A DNA stretch of 64,000 nucleotides from DHVE2 group archaeon (GTDB lineage: Archaea; Thermoplasmatota; Thermoplasmata; Thermoplasmatales; Aciduliprofundaceae): the NCBI GenBank assembly GCA_027023265.1, contig JALVVV010000027.1, forward strand, positions 1 to 64,000, written 5' to 3'. The position numbers were made by a program, and so were the translations under genes. Position 1 is the first letter of the stretch. Each line of letters begins with the position of its first letter. Below the pieces are notes generated by a model. That model ran no database searches and had not been told where the DNA came from. It saw only the letters and a program-made list of their open reading frames with translations. Positions 1-10,472 of the stretch are shown one piece after another.

Positions 1-123
1 GGATATGAGGTAATATCCAAGAGCCTTTCCCCCCGGGTATTTTTTCATGACTTCGTCAGGTATTTCTTCTATCTTTATTTTTTTATTACTCAGGTTTACT
101 CTAACGAGCTTTCCGGGGTGCAT
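1..123 (-). CDS. Aldehyde ferredoxin oxidoreductase family protein, N-terminal fragment
   Basis: Read on the minus strand from an ATG at 123, 41 codons remain open to the window edge. The peptide begins MHPGKLVRVNLSNKK and ends with a glycine-rich PGGKALGYYL stretch. In the family, tungsten-containing aldehyde:ferredoxin oxidoreductases open with a strand ending in (R/K)VDLT and then a GG(R/K)GLG loop that contacts the metallopterin. Only the start of the N-terminal domain is present, so the aldehyde substrate cannot be told. It is divergent from the cinA-like gene at 233. The family call rests on these two short motifs. Confidence 0.6.
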   Translation of the reverse strand, partial: MHPGKLVRVNLSNKKIKIEEIPDEVMKKYPGGKALGYYLIS

Positions 124-202
124 GGTTGTAGAGTTTATATGATGTATATTAATTTTTGGTAGTATTTGGAAGTGGTAAAATCATCAAGACGACAAAGAAA
201 AA

Positions 203-214
203 TAATATATATAT
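203..214 (+). promoter_or_regulatory. TATA box of the cinA-like gene
   Basis: An AT-only run (TAATATATATAT) lies about 25 nt before the ATG at 233. This spacing predicts a transcript starting at or next to the start codon, that is, a leaderless mRNA. No ribosome binding site is visible before the ATG, which agrees. Confidence 0.6.
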
Positions 215-232
215 TGTCTATTTTTCACAGCT

Positions 233-703
233 ATGTTTTCTCAATTACGTGACCTGTTAGTTTCTAAGTCCCTGTTTTTAGCAACAGCCGAATCATGCAC
301 TGGTGGATTGCTCGGAAGCCGTATAACTGATGTTCCCGGTGCGTCACGTTATTATGCAGGAGGGATAATTGCTTACAGTAACGAAGCCAAGATAAATATT
401 CTCGGCGTATCTCCTGAGACCATAAGGAATTACGGGGCAGTTAGCGAAGAATGTGCCAGAGAGATGGTGATGGGCGTGGTAAGAATTTTCAGAGCAGATG
501 CGGGAATTGCCATAACCGGAATTGCAGGCCCATCCGGAGGAACCCCTGAAAAACCCGTGGGAACAGTTTACCTTGCATATTATTTGAAGGGACATGTAAC
601 GGTAGAGCGAGTTTTTTTCACGGGCTCACGAATTGAGATAAAGGAAAAAATAGTGGAACACGCTCTTGAAAAATTCTTTGATATAGTGTCACCTTTATTT
701 TAA
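233..703 (+). CDS. CinA C-terminal-like nicotinamide-nucleotide amidase
   Basis: A 156-residue protein covering only the CinA C-terminal domain (PncC type). In bacteria this domain deamidates nicotinamide mononucleotide for pyridine nucleotide salvage. Visible family motifs are ATAESCTGGLLGSRIT near residue 18, with the catalytic Ser/Cys region, then PGAS, the YSNEAK segment, GAVSEE, and the glycine-rich TGIAGPSGGTPEKPVGTV loop. The length matches stand-alone members. It lacks the N-terminal MoaB-like domain of bacterial CinA. The start is set by a TATA box about 25 nt upstream. The archaeal substrate has not been shown by anything here, so NMN amidase activity is an inference. Confidence 0.85.
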   Translation: MFSQLRDLLVSKSLFLATAESCTGGLLGSRITDVPGASRYYAGGIIAYSNEAKINILGVSPETIRNYGAVSEECAREMVMGVVRIFRADAGIAITGIAGPSGGTPEKPVGTVYLAYYLKGHVTVERVFFTGSRIEIKEKIVEHALEKFFDIVSPLF

Positions 704-765
704 ATTTTTATTGGACATTGTTTCATAAGTGGTGAATCATGGAGTTTTGAGAAATTTAAGAAAAT

Positions 766-774
766 AGTTTATAC
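766..774 (+). promoter_or_regulatory. TATA box of pyrG
   Basis: AGTTTATAC lies about 27 nt before the ATG at 797. A weak GAGGG follows at 786-790, giving a short leader with a possible ribosome binding site. Confidence 0.5.
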
Positions 775-796
775 CTTGAAAATATGAGGGTTTTAC

Positions 797-2398
797 ATGA
801 AATTTATAATCGTTACAGGTGGCGTTATTTCTGGGTTAGGGAAGGGAATTACTACAAGTTCAATAGCGAAGATACTAAAAACGAGGGGATTGAAAGTTAC
901 CGCTATAAAGATAGACCCTTACCTTAACTATGATGCGGGTACCATGAACCCATACCAGCACGGTGAGGTTTTTGTTTTGGACGATGGTGGAGAGGTGGAC
1001 CTTGACCTTGGTAATTATGAAAGGTTTTTAGACACTAATTTAAGCTTCGACCACAACATTACCACCGGGAAGGTTTACAAAACGGTTATAGAACGGGAGA
1101 GAAAGGGCGAGTATCTGGGCAAGACTGTGCAAATAATTCCTCACATTACCGAGGAGATAAAGAGGAGGATAAAGAAGATAGCCGTGGAAACAGGAGTAGA
1201 CGTAACCATCATAGAGATAGGTGGAACGGTGGGCGATATTGAAAGTATGCCCTTTCTGGAGGCTGCCCGTCAGCTCTGGATCGAGGAGGGTTTTCGCAAT
1301 GTACTTTTTGTCCATACAACCCTTGTTCCCATAATGGACGTGGTGGGTGAGCAGAAAACAAAGCCCACGCAGCACAGCGTCAAAGAACTGCGCTCTCTGG
1401 GCATTCAGCCAGATATAATCATTGGCCGGGCAAAGGAAAAGCTTACCACAGAAACAAGAAGAAAAATCTCCCTGTTCTGCAATGTGCCCTACGAGGCTGT
1501 TATAAGTGCGCCGGATGCGCGTTCTATATACGAAGTTCCATTGATATTTGAAGAGCAGGGTTTAGGGGAGTACATTATGGGCAAGCTGCAGCTATGGGGC
1601 GAGAATCCGGACTGGAAATCCTGGAAGAAGTTTCTTAATAATCTCTACAACCCGAAAGATGAGGTGACAATTGCAATCGTGGGGAAATATGTGCATTTGA
1701 AGGATTCTTATATTAGCCATAGTGAGGCCTTCACCCATGCTGCGGCGAAACTCAAAACAAAAGTAAATCTCAGGTGGGTGGATAGTGAAGATATTGAGGA
1801 TAAAGGAATTGAAATGTTAGAGAATGTGCACGGAATTCTCATACCCGGTGGTTTTGGAGCTCGGGGCTCAGAGGGTAAAATCCTTGCTGCCAGGTACGCA
1901 AGGGAGCATAATATTCCCTTTTTGGGAGTTTGCTTCGGTTTCCAGCTTGCAGTTGTGGAATTTGCCAGAAATGTGTTAGGGTACGGTGACGCTAATAGCA
2001 CAGAACTGCAGCCCAGCACCTCGGCACCAGTTATAGACCTTCTCCCGGAACAGAGGGAAGTGGAGAACCTGGGTGGCACTATGAGATTGGGTGCTCAGAA
2101 GATAATTATTGAAAAAGATAGCATGGCTTACAAGATATATGGAAGAAAGGAGATAGAAGAGCGCCACAGACACAGATACGAGGTGAATCCTGCATATATT
2201 GAGGAATTTGAGAAGCACGGGCTGTATTTCAGCGGTAAAGATACAACTGGTAAAAGAATGGAGCTTTTCGAGTTAAAAGGCCATATCTTTTACATGGGCT
2301 CTCAATTCCACCCGGAGTTTAAATCGAGACCACTAAAACCATCGCCCCTGCATCTTGAGCTGGTAAAAAAGGCAAGAGAGTACAAAAAATCTCAGTGA
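797..2398 (+). CDS. pyrG: CTP synthase
   Basis: A 533-residue CTP synthase, which aminates UTP to CTP with ATP and glutamine; the length is usual for the family. The N-terminal synthetase domain opens [16 protein letters not shown], a P-loop-like nucleotide site, followed by [15 protein letters not shown] and the [11 protein letters not shown] motif. The class I glutamine amidotransferase domain covers about residues 290-530. It has the oxyanion strand GILIPGGFG, the nucleophile Cys in FLGVCFGFQ, and the His-Glu pair in QFHPEF. All catalytic motifs are intact. It ends 7 nt inside the convergent radical SAM gene at 2392, so the two 3' ends overlap. Confidence 0.97.
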   Translation: MKFIIVTGGVISGLGKGITTSSIAKILKTRGLKVTAIKIDPYLNYDAGTMNPYQHGEVFVLDDGGEVDLDLGNYERFLDTNLSFDHNITTGKVYKTVIERERKGEYLGKTVQIIPHITEEIKRRIKKIAVETGVDVTIIEIGGTVGDIESMPFLEAARQLWIEEGFRNVLFVHTTLVPIMDVVGEQKTKPTQHSVKELRSLGIQPDIIIGRAKEKLTTETRRKISLFCNVPYEAVISAPDARSIYEVPLIFEEQGLGEYIMGKLQLWGENPDWKSWKKFLNNLYNPKDEVTIAIVGKYVHLKDSYISHSEAFTHAAAKLKTKVNLRWVDSEDIEDKGIEMLENVHGILIPGGFGARGSEGKILAARYAREHNIPFLGVCFGFQLAVVEFARNVLGYGDANSTELQPSTSAPVIDLLPEQREVENLGGTMRLGAQKIIIEKDSMAYKIYGRKEIEERHRHRYEVNPAYIEEFEKHGLYFSGKDTTGKRMELFELKGHIFYMGSQFHPEFKSRPLKPSPLHLELVKKAREYKKSQ

Positions 2399-3345
2399 CT
2401 CTCCCTTTTCATGTATCCTGCAATAAACTCCCCCACGAACTTTCCCAGGTTGCGCACGTCGTGAAACTGAGAGGTCTCCGCATGGAGATACAGCATACAT
2501 GCCCTGGTGCAGTTGTGCATGATTTCCCTTGCTTTAACGGCTTTTTCTCCGGTGAGTATTGTCTCCAGGTCATCTTGAAGTAAATTACCTACCCGGTGCG
2601 CAAGCACGGCACAAGGGTATATTATGTCTCCGTTTGCATCAATTGTTACTGAAAATGAACGACACCGGTAATCTTTTACAAGTGCGTCTATAAATGCCCA
2701 GCTTGTTTCAATGGTGCTCCCATACTCCTGCTTCAAGTCAACAAGTAAATCATGAAGCTCTTTTTTGTCCGGAGACACGTTTTCCGCTCCTGGCAAGTAA
2801 ACAGCGCTCATTATCAGAATCCTTGCTCCTGCCTCGTGTGCCTTCTCCACACGCCAGCGGAGAGATGATATGTCATTCTTGGTAACTACAGTTTGTACGG
2901 TTATTTTCATCAGTTTGGTGTATTTTGGTAGCTCGTCGAACATGTATAGGTTGTTGTGTCCCTCGTCGATGGATATGTGCATAAAATCCAGGTACTTTGC
3001 AAATTCTTCAACGGGCATCTTGTGCAGGAGGGTGCCATTTGTTGTCATGAAAAGGTAAAATGACCGCTTGTGTGCGTATTTTATTATGTCAAGTATGTCT
3101 CTTCGCAATGTAGGCTCTCCCCCTTCCAGACTTAGGACAGTCACGGTGCTTTCCGCCAGTCTGTCTATTATTTTAAAGATGTCCTTTGTTGGCAAGTCTT
3201 TCATGCGCTGGCGCCAAACATCGCAGAATGGACATGTCAGGTTGCACCTGTGCGTTACTTTGAACGTTCCGTAAACTGGATGCTCAAAATCCGTGTAACT
3301 TTTGAAGAACCACTTAACTGCCCTTAAATTACGCGGAACTATCAT
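2392..3345 (-). CDS. Radical SAM protein of unknown substrate
   Basis: A 317-residue radical SAM enzyme. The cluster motif CNLTCPFC (C-x3-C-x2-C) lies about 35 residues from the start, followed by the SAM-binding LEGGEPTLR and the TTNGTLL strand. A C-terminal region with three further cysteines (YPCAV, NCTRACM) may hold an auxiliary site, but it does not match a standard SPASM pattern. The frame continues upstream to a TTG at 3357. I chose the ATG at 3345 because a TATA-like AAATTAAATAAT sits about 28 nt before it and no ribosome binding site supports the TTG. The radical SAM identity is sure. The substrate is unknown. Confidence 0.85.
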   Translation of the reverse strand: MIVPRNLRAVKWFFKSYTDFEHPVYGTFKVTHRCNLTCPFCDVWRQRMKDLPTKDIFKIIDRLAESTVTVLSLEGGEPTLRRDILDIIKYAHKRSFYLFMTTNGTLLHKMPVEEFAKYLDFMHISIDEGHNNLYMFDELPKYTKLMKITVQTVVTKNDISSLRWRVEKAHEAGARILIMSAVYLPGAENVSPDKKELHDLLVDLKQEYGSTIETSWAFIDALVKDYRCRSFSVTIDANGDIIYPCAVLAHRVGNLLQDDLETILTGEKAVKAREIMHNCTRACMLYLHAETSQFHDVRNLGKFVGEFIAGYMKRESH

Positions 3346-3444
3346 TGTGGTTGGCAAGTTCTCTTATTATTTAATTTTTGGTATTCCATGTAATGGTGAC
3401 GATTAATTCTACGCCGTTTATGTTGGACATGTTGGGCTATGCAA

Positions 3445-3454
3445 AAAATATAAA
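3445..3454 (+). promoter_or_regulatory. TATA box of the LX-pfdA-ftsY operon
   Basis: AAAATATAAA is 33-42 nt before the LX start at 3487. A ribosome binding site GGTGAT at 3477-3482 then has a 4-nt spacer to the ATG. This pair fixes the LX start and serves as the model for other starts in the window. Confidence 0.6.
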
Positions 3455-3486
3455 TTGTGAAGTCCATTAACCTTGCGGTGATTTGG

Positions 3487-3723
3487 ATGAAGGTGTTTAG
3501 AGTTGAAGGTCTGTACTCTCCAAAGGGTAAGAATTGGTTTAAGTTCACAAAGGAAGTAGTTGCAGATGATGAAAAGCAGGCAGAGGAAAAGGCTTACTCA
3601 CTCATGGGGAGCAAGTACGGGATAAAGAGGCGACTTGTAAATATAAAAGCAATTAACGAAATAAGTGTAGAAGAAGCAAGGGACCCAATAGTTCAGTATC
3701 TCATGAGGGATACGAATGAATGA
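3487..3723 (+). CDS. rpl20A: Ribosomal protein LX (L20a/L18a family)
   Basis: A 78-residue protein beginning MKVFRVEGLY, typical of archaeal LX, a small 50S protein related to eukaryotic L18a. Basic residues cluster at SKYGIKRRL, and it ends with QYLMRD. The frame extends back to 3457, but the start at 3487 is preferred because GGTGAT stands 4 nt before it and a TATA box about 35 nt before. It overlaps the prefoldin gene by 8 nt. The order LX, prefoldin alpha, ftsY is a conserved archaeal cluster linking translation, chaperoning and membrane targeting. Confidence 0.9.
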   Translation: MKVFRVEGLYSPKGKNWFKFTKEVVADDEKQAEEKAYSLMGSKYGIKRRLVNIKAINEISVEEARDPIVQYLMRDTNE

Positions 3724-4150
3724 GCAGGAGCTTGAGCAGGGAATAGCCACGCTCGAGACTTTAAAAGCCCACATTGAAAATCTACAAAAGCAGGTGGAAG
3801 CGCTTGAAATATCAATTCAGGAGCACGAGAGGGCAATAGAGACCATGGAAAGTTATCGAAATATGGATGGAGACGAGATTCTCATTCCCATAGGCGCTGG
3901 GGTTTTTATCAGCGCCAATGTGAATTCCAAAAAATCTATGATATCCATAGGAAATAATTACTTTACAGAGCTTTCTCCAGAAGGCATAGTTGAAAAGCTG
4001 AAAAGTAGAAAGGGAGATATGGAGAATTTAAAGTCAAAGCTCATTCAGGACCTTTACAAATTGCAGGAAAATTATGCGGTTTTAAGCGCAAAGGTTGAAG
4101 ATGGATACAAGAAATATTTAGAGGCGAAGGGCAATGTTCAAGCTCCTTAA
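3716..4150 (+). CDS. pfdA: Prefoldin alpha subunit
   Basis: A 144-residue prefoldin alpha subunit. Two of these and four beta subunits form the jellyfish-shaped chaperone that hands unfolded proteins to the thermosome. The sequence shows an N-terminal coiled coil ([19 protein letters not shown] onward), a central beta region with [11 protein letters not shown], and a C-terminal coiled coil from about residue 95 ([17 protein letters not shown]). It overlaps LX by 8 nt and ftsY by 17 nt, which points to translational coupling. Length and layout are normal for the family. Confidence 0.92.
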   Translation: MNEQELEQGIATLETLKAHIENLQKQVEALEISIQEHERAIETMESYRNMDGDEILIPIGAGVFISANVNSKKSMISIGNNYFTELSPEGIVEKLKSRKGDMENLKSKLIQDLYKLQENYAVLSAKVEDGYKKYLEAKGNVQAP

Positions 4151-5063
4151 GGAGAAGATTAAGAACCTGCGAAAAAAAGCAAATGAGGACCTCGGTGAGG
4201 ATTTCGCCGCCTCTGGTATTGGTAAGAAACTGAAAGAGGAAAAAATAGATGATTTTCTGTGGGACCTTGAAATTTCGCTTATGGAAGCCGATGTTGCAGT
4301 TGATGTCATTGAAAAGCTTAAAGAGGATATAAAAAAGGAGCTGGTTGGTAAGAAGGTGAAGATTGGTGCTGATGTGGGTGCCATTGTTGAAAGCACTCTC
4401 AAAAAATCTCTCAAAAAGATACTGGATACGAAATTTGATTTTGATGAGTTTATTGCTAATTGCGAGAAACCCTGTGTTATTATGTTTCTTGGGGTGAACG
4501 GTACTGGAAAGACCACGGTTATAGCAAAGCTTGCAAAGTATCTTATGGATCGTGGCCGCTCGGTAGTTATTGCCGCTTCGGATACTTTTAGAGCGGGAGC
4601 CATAGAGCAAATTTCCGTACATGGTGAGAATTTAGGTGTTAAGGTTATAAAGCACCAGGCTGGCGGCGACCCGGCGGCAGTTGCCTACGATGCAATAGAG
4701 CATGCTAAGGCGAAGCACAGGGATGTTGTTCTTATAGACACTGCGGGCAGGATGCAAACAAATCGCAATCTTATGGACGAAATGAAAAAGATAAAACGCG
4801 TAGCAAAGCCCCACTTGACCGTTTTTGTGGGTGATTCCCTTGCTGGAAACGATGCCATCGAGCAGGCCAGGGCGTTTGATAGCGAAGTTGGCGTTGATGC
4901 CATAATACTCACCAAGATAGATGCTGATGCAAAAGGCGGTGCTGCTGTTAGTATTGCTTACGAAATCGGCAAGCCCATTCTGTTTTTGGGCACCGGGCAG
5001 GAGTACGATGATTTAATGAAATTTGATGTAGACTGGTTCATAAACCGCATATTTGGTGAGTAG
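4134..5063 (+). CDS. ftsY: Signal recognition particle receptor FtsY
   Basis: A 309-residue SRP receptor GTPase that docks SRP-ribosome complexes at the membrane. The N domain (about 1-100) is a charged four-helix bundle. The G domain has the P-loop GVNGTGKTT near residue 122, then [10 protein letters not shown], the G3 motif [13 protein letters not shown] for guanine specificity, and the closing GTGQEYDDL. The acidic A domain of bacterial FtsY is almost absent, as in other archaea. The gene overlaps pfdA by 17 nt and abuts the PLP-enzyme gene with no gap, so all four genes are probably one transcript. Confidence 0.95.
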   Translation: MFKLLKEKIKNLRKKANEDLGEDFAASGIGKKLKEEKIDDFLWDLEISLMEADVAVDVIEKLKEDIKKELVGKKVKIGADVGAIVESTLKKSLKKILDTKFDFDEFIANCEKPCVIMFLGVNGTGKTTVIAKLAKYLMDRGRSVVIAASDTFRAGAIEQISVHGENLGVKVIKHQAGGDPAAVAYDAIEHAKAKHRDVVLIDTAGRMQTNRNLMDEMKKIKRVAKPHLTVFVGDSLAGNDAIEQARAFDSEVGVDAIILTKIDADAKGGAAVSIAYEIGKPILFLGTGQEYDDLMKFDVDWFINRIFGE

Positions 5064-5939
5064 ATGCCCCTTGTTAATTTAATAGGTAATACCCCTATGG
5101 TTTACGTAGACGGTGTTTATTTGAAGTTGGAGTATTTAAATCCTACAGGTAGCCATAAGGACAGGACCGCATATTACATGGTTCGTGATGCTGAAAAGAA
5201 TGGGTTGAAGAATGGGGATTTGGTTGTGGAATACACTTCTGGGAACACGGGGATATCCGTAGCGTGGGTTTCCCGGCTTCTGGGATATCGGGCTGTAATT
5301 CTTGTCCCCGAAGGAACAAGCGAGCAGAAGATGCGGCTAATACGCATGTACGGGGCTGAGTTGGAAATTGTCCACGAGGGTGAGGATGGCCACGGCATTG
5401 CGGAGGATATGGTTAAAGAAGAAGGTGGCGTTTATTTGCATCAAACGGAAAATATGGCCAATTTCAAGGCACATTACGAAACTACCGGGCCAGAAATAGC
5501 CAACGAAGCAAGGCACATATCTTGCTTTGTCATGGGTGCAGGTACAGGGGGTACTGTTTATGGTGCTGGAAAATACATGAAAGAGAGGTTAAACGCAAAG
5601 ATTTTTGCTATGGTACCTCGTGGCTCGTATGTTCAGGAGCTGCTCACTGGGAAAAAAGAAGAGGATGTGGCCATAATGGAAGGTTTCTCATATTTTTCTT
5701 TCAGTGAGCTTTTGCATCGCGCGTTGGATGAAGTGGTGGATTCCCTAATATATGTATCCTCTCAGGAGGCAATAGAGGGCATGAAGCAATTATGGGCCCG
5801 GGGAATTCCAGGGGGCCCAACTTCAGGGGCTAATTTTTACCATGCATTGAAGTTAAAAAAAGAAGGCTGCATCCCTGCAACAATCGTGGCCGATTCCATC
5901 ACAAGATATCCAAAAATTTTGGAAAAAGTTATTGATTAG
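5064..5939 (+). CDS. PLP-dependent cysteine synthase family protein
   Basis: A 291-residue fold-type II PLP enzyme related to O-acetylserine sulfhydrylase and cystathionine beta-synthase. The Schiff-base lysine is K32 in [11 protein letters not shown]. The substrate loop TSGNTG is at residues 58-63, and the phosphate-cradle glycine loop is GAGTGGT near residue 159. A late GGPTSGAN segment matches the closing part of the fold. It starts on the base after the ftsY stop and ends 4 nt inside the convergent atpB gene. The sulphur acceptor (acetylserine, phosphoserine or another beta-substituted amino acid) cannot be read from sequence alone. Confidence 0.85.
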   Translation: MPLVNLIGNTPMVYVDGVYLKLEYLNPTGSHKDRTAYYMVRDAEKNGLKNGDLVVEYTSGNTGISVAWVSRLLGYRAVILVPEGTSEQKMRLIRMYGAELEIVHEGEDGHGIAEDMVKEEGGVYLHQTENMANFKAHYETTGPEIANEARHISCFVMGAGTGGTVYGAGKYMKERLNAKIFAMVPRGSYVQELLTGKKEEDVAIMEGFSYFSFSELLHRALDEVVDSLIYVSSQEAIEGMKQLWARGIPGGPTSGANFYHALKLKKEGCIPATIVADSITRYPKILEKVID

Positions 5940-7312
5940 TCCATATCCGGCAGGTACTTGTCTAAGTGTTCCCTGTCCAGCTTTTTAAGATAGCTTCTCG
6001 GTATCATTGCAAACAGGTTCCATGCTATGCTGAGAGTATCTTCTATGCTTCTGTCTTCGTCTGCACCCTGAGTTATGAACCTTGCCTCGAACTCATCTGC
6101 GAATTTTAAGAGTATTCTGTCTATCTCTGTAAGTGCTTCTTCACCTACCACTGCAACCAAATCCCTTAGCCTTAAACCCTCTGCGTAGGCTGCGTAAAGC
6201 TGATTTGCCACTCCCGCGTGGTCTTCCCTGGTGTGTCCCTTTCCTATACCTTCCTTCATCAACCTTGACAGAGATGGTAGCGGGTTAATTGGAGGATATA
6301 TTCCTCTGCGATGCAGTTCTCTGCTTAAGACTATTTGTCCTTCTGTTATGTATCCTGTGAGGTCAGGTATGGGGTGTGTCATGTCATCATCGGGCATTGT
6401 CAGTATGGGTATCTGGGTTATGCTGCCCTTGTTGCCCCGAATCCTTCCCGCTCTTTCATAAATTGTGGCGAGGTCTGTGTACATGTATCCGGGGTATCCT
6501 CTCCTTCCGGGCACTTCTTCCCTGGCCGCTGAAATTTCTCTGAGAGCCTCGCAGTAGTTGGTCATGTCAGTTAGAATAACTAAAACGTGCATGCCTTTGT
6601 CAAATGCCAGATACTCTGCAACGGTCAGTCCCATTCTCGGGATAACAATTCTCTCTATAGCGGGGTCATTTGCCAAATTTATGAAAAGTACTGTCCTTTC
6701 CAGCGCACCTGTTCTCTCAAACTCCCTTCTGAAAAAGTTTGCCTCCTCTGCGGTGATGCCCATTGCCACAAATACCACTGCGAATTTTTCTCCCTCTCCG
6801 CGAACCTTTGCCTGTCTTGCTATTTGGGCTGCAATCTCGTTATGAGGCAATCCAGAACCTGAGAATATAGGTATCTTCTGCCCTCTCACCAGTGTGTTCA
6901 TGCCGTCTATAGTAGATATACCTGTCTGGATGAATTCGCGGGGGTACTCTCTTGCTGCAGGATTTATCGGGTATCCGTTTATGTCTCTCATTTCCTCTGG
7001 CACGATTTCGGGCCCTCCGTCTATTGGCTTTCCTGTGCCGTTGAATACCCTTCCAAGCATTTCCAGTGAAACACCTATTTTAAGCGTATCTCCTAAAAAC
7101 TTCACAGTGGTATCCCTTATATCCAACCCGCTTGTGCCTTCAAATACCTGTACAACAGCCATGTCTTCTCTGGCTTCAAGAACCTGCCCCAGCCTTTCCT
7201 CCCCGTCAGGGCCCCGTATCTTAACGACCTCTCCATATGCCACGTCTCTTGTTTTTTCTACTATTAACAATGGCCCCTTGATTTCCTTTATTGTGCGATA
7301 CTCAACTTCCAT
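5936..7312 (-). CDS. atpB: A-type ATP synthase subunit B
   Basis: A 458-residue non-catalytic regulatory B subunit of the A1 head, alternating with A subunits in the hexamer. It opens with [14 protein letters not shown]. Instead of a full P-loop it has the B-specific [14 protein letters not shown], then [15 protein letters not shown] and the [15 protein letters not shown] segment. It is the last gene of the H-I-K-E-C-F-A-B operon, directly after atpA (adjacent bases). The usual next gene, atpD for the central stalk, is not here: the plus-strand PLP-enzyme gene overlaps its 3' end by 4 nt. Confidence 0.97.
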   Translation of the reverse strand: MEVEYRTIKEIKGPLLIVEKTRDVAYGEVVKIRGPDGEERLGQVLEAREDMAVVQVFEGTSGLDIRDTTVKFLGDTLKIGVSLEMLGRVFNGTGKPIDGGPEIVPEEMRDINGYPINPAAREYPREFIQTGISTIDGMNTLVRGQKIPIFSGSGLPHNEIAAQIARQAKVRGEGEKFAVVFVAMGITAEEANFFRREFERTGALERTVLFINLANDPAIERIVIPRMGLTVAEYLAFDKGMHVLVILTDMTNYCEALREISAAREEVPGRRGYPGYMYTDLATIYERAGRIRGNKGSITQIPILTMPDDDMTHPIPDLTGYITEGQIVLSRELHRRGIYPPINPLPSLSRLMKEGIGKGHTREDHAGVANQLYAAYAEGLRLRDLVAVVGEEALTEIDRILLKFADEFEARFITQGADEDRSIEDTLSIAWNLFAMIPRSYLKKLDREHLDKYLPDMD

Positions 7313-9070
7313 TTAGCTCACCTCTTTCATAAGGGCACTTATCTCATCTTCCAGAGCTTTCTCTATTTTATCAAATTCTTCCTTGTACTTTTCGTTTGGT
7401 ATTCTACCCATGTAAGCTATATCTCCTTTGACTTTCATCTTGCGTATCTCGTCTATACTCACTCCCTTTTCCACAGCTTCCGTGGCAAGATGGTGGAATT
7501 TCAAGATTATCCTGAGCATATGATACTGCTTGTCAGCAGGGCAGTAGGTGTCCACATCATGAAACGCGTTTTGCTGCAGGAAATCTTCCCTTAAGGAGCG
7601 CGCAGTCTCTAACAGTGCCTGCTCCCTTGCTGGCAGTGCATCGGGACCAACCAACTGCACTATCTCCTGCAACTCTGCTTCCCTTTGCAAAATTCCCATC
7701 GCTTCCCTTCTTAACTCGTACCAGTCTTTTGATACGTTCTCTTCCCACCACCCTCTTATGGAATTCAGATAAAGAGAATATGACCTCAACCAGTTTATTG
7801 ACGGGAAATGGCGCTTGTGAGCAAGATCAGCATCTAATGCCCAGAATACTTTTACTATTCTAAGTGTGTTTTGAGTTACCGGCTCACTAAAATCTCCTCC
7901 CGGGGGCGAAACAGCACCAACCACAGTGACAGAACCTGTTTTATCTTCTGTGCCGATTACCTTAACCTGCCCGGCGCGCTCGTAGAATTCTGCAAGCCTC
8001 GATGCAAGATATGCAGGATACCCTTCTTCACCTGGCATTTCTTCAAGTCTTCCTGAAATTTCTCTCAAAGCTTCTGCCCATCTTGAAGTGGAATCGGCCA
8101 TGAGTGCCACGTTGTACCCCATGTCTCTGAAATACTCCGCAATAGTAATTCCTGTGTATATGCTTGCTTCTCTTGCCGCCACCGGCATGTTTGACGTGTT
8201 TGCAATCAGTATTGTTCTATTCATTAACGGTTCCCCTGTTTTCGGGTCTTTTAATTTTGGAAAATCTTCCAAAACCTCTGTCATCTCATTACCTCTCTCA
8301 CCACAACCCACGTACACTATTATTTCCGCATCGCTCCACTTTGCCAGCTGATGCTGCGTAACGGTCTTTCCCGTACCGAAACCGCCAGGTATAGCCGCAG
8401 TTCCTCCTTTTGCAATGGGGAAGAAAGTATCCAGAACCCGCTGACCGGTTACCAGAGGCTCTCTGGGGTCTCCCTTTTCTTTAAACGGTCTTTGCTTACG
8501 CACGGGCCATCTCTGGTACATTTTTATTTCCTTGCCACTTATCTTTGCTATGATGTCTTTAATAGTGTAATCCCCCTCATCAACCAATTCTTCTATCTTG
8601 CCGGATATGTTTGGGGGTACCATTATCCTATGCTCCACTAATTTTGTCTCTTTTACAATTCCCAATACGTCTCCACCCTGGACAACATCTCCAACTTTTT
8701 TATTCGGGATAAAATGCCACTTTTTATCCATATTTAGCGGGGATACGTTTGCTCCCCTCTTTATGAAATCACCCATGCTTTCTTTTATGTCTGGAAGCGG
8801 TCTCTGTATCCCGTCATAAATCTGTCCTATTATTCCAGGCCCGAGTAACACGGATAGAGGAGCACCTGTTCTCTCTACCGGCTCCCCAGGTTTTATTCCA
8901 GAAGTCTCTTCGTAAACCTGAATGGTTGCGTGGTCTCCAGAGAGTGCTATAATTTCTCCTACCAGTCCCTCTTCACCCACGCGCACCACTTCGTACATCT
9001 CGCTACCTTTCATGCCATCGGCCACGACCACCGGTCCGGCAACACGAATTATCTTTCCCATTTCTTTCAC
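7313..9070 (-). CDS. atpA: A-type ATP synthase catalytic subunit A
   Basis: A 585-residue catalytic A subunit. After the beta barrel ([15 protein letters not shown]) comes the long non-homologous insert typical of A/V-type A subunits (about 110-200). The P-loop is GGFGTGKT near residue 227; the common archaeal form is GPFGSGKT, so Pro and Ser are replaced. Next are GCGERGNEM with the catalytic Glu, [15 protein letters not shown], and [20 protein letters not shown]. There is no intein although this gene is a known intein site in other archaea. It overlaps atpF by 4 nt and abuts atpB. Confidence 0.97.
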   Translation of the reverse strand: MKEMGKIIRVAGPVVVADGMKGSEMYEVVRVGEEGLVGEIIALSGDHATIQVYEETSGIKPGEPVERTGAPLSVLLGPGIIGQIYDGIQRPLPDIKESMGDFIKRGANVSPLNMDKKWHFIPNKKVGDVVQGGDVLGIVKETKLVEHRIMVPPNISGKIEELVDEGDYTIKDIIAKISGKEIKMYQRWPVRKQRPFKEKGDPREPLVTGQRVLDTFFPIAKGGTAAIPGGFGTGKTVTQHQLAKWSDAEIIVYVGCGERGNEMTEVLEDFPKLKDPKTGEPLMNRTILIANTSNMPVAAREASIYTGITIAEYFRDMGYNVALMADSTSRWAEALREISGRLEEMPGEEGYPAYLASRLAEFYERAGQVKVIGTEDKTGSVTVVGAVSPPGGDFSEPVTQNTLRIVKVFWALDADLAHKRHFPSINWLRSYSLYLNSIRGWWEENVSKDWYELRREAMGILQREAELQEIVQLVGPDALPAREQALLETARSLREDFLQQNAFHDVDTYCPADKQYHMLRIILKFHHLATEAVEKGVSIDEIRKMKVKGDIAYMGRIPNEKYKEEFDKIEKALEDEISALMKEVS

Positions 9071-9387
9071 CTCTTGTTTAAATCAACACCAATTGCCCTT
9101 TTTATAATCTCACTCATCGGGTCTTCATATTCCTCATTATCCTTGTGATCAGGAAGCTCTAAAATTATGGGGTATATTCCTTTACTAAATTTCCACTCAT
9201 TTATGTAATTTCTTAGTTCTTTTGCAAATTTTCTCTGTATTAATACTATTGCAACGTCTTTCCTCTCCTTGATTTTTTCCAGTGCATTTTTCGCTTTTGA
9301 AGCGTCATTTGATTCGTACACCTCTTTTACTCCCGCGAGTTGAAATCCGGCTATGAAGTCAATGTCACCCACTGCCACTACTTTCAT
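9067..9387 (-). CDS. atpF: A-type ATP synthase subunit F
   Basis: A 106-residue F subunit, the small regulatory protein of the central stalk. It begins [19 protein letters not shown], the family's Rossmann-like N-terminus with the conserved GD. It ends in a segment rich in charged residues ([12 protein letters not shown]). The open frame extends to 9414, but the ATG at 9387 overlaps the atpC stop as ATGA, the classic coupled start, and matches the family N-terminus. It overlaps atpA by 4 nt. F normally partners subunit D, which is not encoded in this operon. Confidence 0.93.
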   Translation of the reverse strand: MKVVAVGDIDFIAGFQLAGVKEVYESNDASKAKNALEKIKERKDVAIVLIQRKFAKELRNYINEWKFSKGIYPIILELPDHKDNEEYEDPMSEIIKRAIGVDLNKR

Positions 9388-10472
9388 GATGCAACACCTA
9401 CCAGCAACTTCCATATCCTATCTTTATCCAAATTCTCCTGAAATCCCTTGATTATAGCTTTAAGATTTCTTGCTTCGTATTCCTTGGATATCAAAAACAT
9501 CATTGTTGGCCCTGACGATGTAGAGTACACCATGCCCAGTTCTATTGCTTTATTTAGCAGTATGCGGTCCAAAATCAACTCAGCTTCAAACGCATCCTTT
9601 GCATCTCTTATTTCAGCATATGAAGTACCTTCTAAATTACCTAACAGTTCTTCCATGCTTCTGCTCTCCCCCAATGTTTTGATTTTCCATGAATCTATTT
9701 CGTAACCTTCTTTTATAAGGTACTTTTCAACGTTGATTCCCATTAATTTTCCCCTTATCAAAACCTTAAGGTTGTACACGTCAATCACAATGCCCATGAT
9801 TTTGTTTATGGCTTCCATGCTATCCTCGTCAAGTTTGCTTTTCTCATCTATCAATTTTTCAAGTACTATGGCATCTATTGCTGTATCTACCGCGTGTAAG
9901 TTGTTCTTTTCGTTCCATACATCTATTACCTTGCTGAACGGTGTGGCATCAAGAGCAGATATGGAATCGTCTACGCTTGTGGCTTCTACCATGTGATTTA
10001 TCACTATATCGCTTATATGTTTGCAACTGTAAATCGTTTCATAAATTTTTTCCTTTGGAACGCTCGCAGCCTTGGCCCTCAAAATCCTTTTTATTACCTG
10101 TGCATCGTATTTTAGCATATAACTTTCTGCAAATTCCTGGGTGCCTTCTGGCAGCATGGCTATCACTTCGTTCATCATCTCAATCATCTTTTTCTCTATT
10201 TCAACGTCTGCATTCTCCAAGTTTTCAATGATATAACCTTCTTTTTTTATGTCGTTTATTACTTCCGCCACGGAACTCATTTCTAATATTTTCTCCATGT
10301 TTTCTATTTCAGTGTACTTTGAACCTATTGCAAATATGGTAGCGTTGGGCCCCATGAAAGAGGCAATGCTCAGAATCTTTCTCAGGTATCCCATGAACAC
10401 TACTACTGCTATCAGTATTGCAATGAACGCCGCCGAAATTCCTATTAACATCATGGTGTACGCGTCAAGCAT
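9384..10472 (-). CDS. atpC: A-type ATP synthase subunit C with N-terminal membrane segment
   Basis: A 362-residue C subunit (V-type d homologue), the funnel that joins the central stalk to the membrane ring. Family features are the all-helical repeats and the late NLKAIIKGFQENLDKDRIW segment. The start is odd. Residues 8-27 (MLIGISAAFIAILIAVVVFM) form a clear hydrophobic helix absent from the usual soluble subunit, so this copy seems anchored in the membrane. The only in-frame starts that remove the helix lie well inside the fold. It overlaps atpE by 8 nt and atpF by 4 nt. The identity is supported by operon position and fold; the anchor is a direct reading. Confidence 0.87.
   Translation of the reverse strand: MLDAYTMMLIGISAAFIAILIAVVVFMGYLRKILSIASFMGPNATIFAIGSKYTEIENMEKILEMSSVAEVINDIKKEGYIIENLENADVEIEKKMIEMMNEVIAMLPEGTQEFAESYMLKYDAQVIKRILRAKAASVPKEKIYETIYSCKHISDIVINHMVEATSVDDSISALDATPFSKVIDVWNEKNNLHAVDTAIDAIVLEKLIDEKSKLDEDSMEAINKIMGIVIDVYNLKVLIRGKLMGINVEKYLIKEGYEIDSWKIKTLGESRSMEELLGNLEGTSYAEIRDAKDAFEAELILDRILLNKAIELGMVYSTSSGPTMMFLISKEYEARNLKAIIKGFQENLDKDRIWKLLVGVAS

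Noticed and set aside
7313-9070. Possible intein in atpA
   Set aside because: The length is normal at 585 residues and the P-loop region is continuous.
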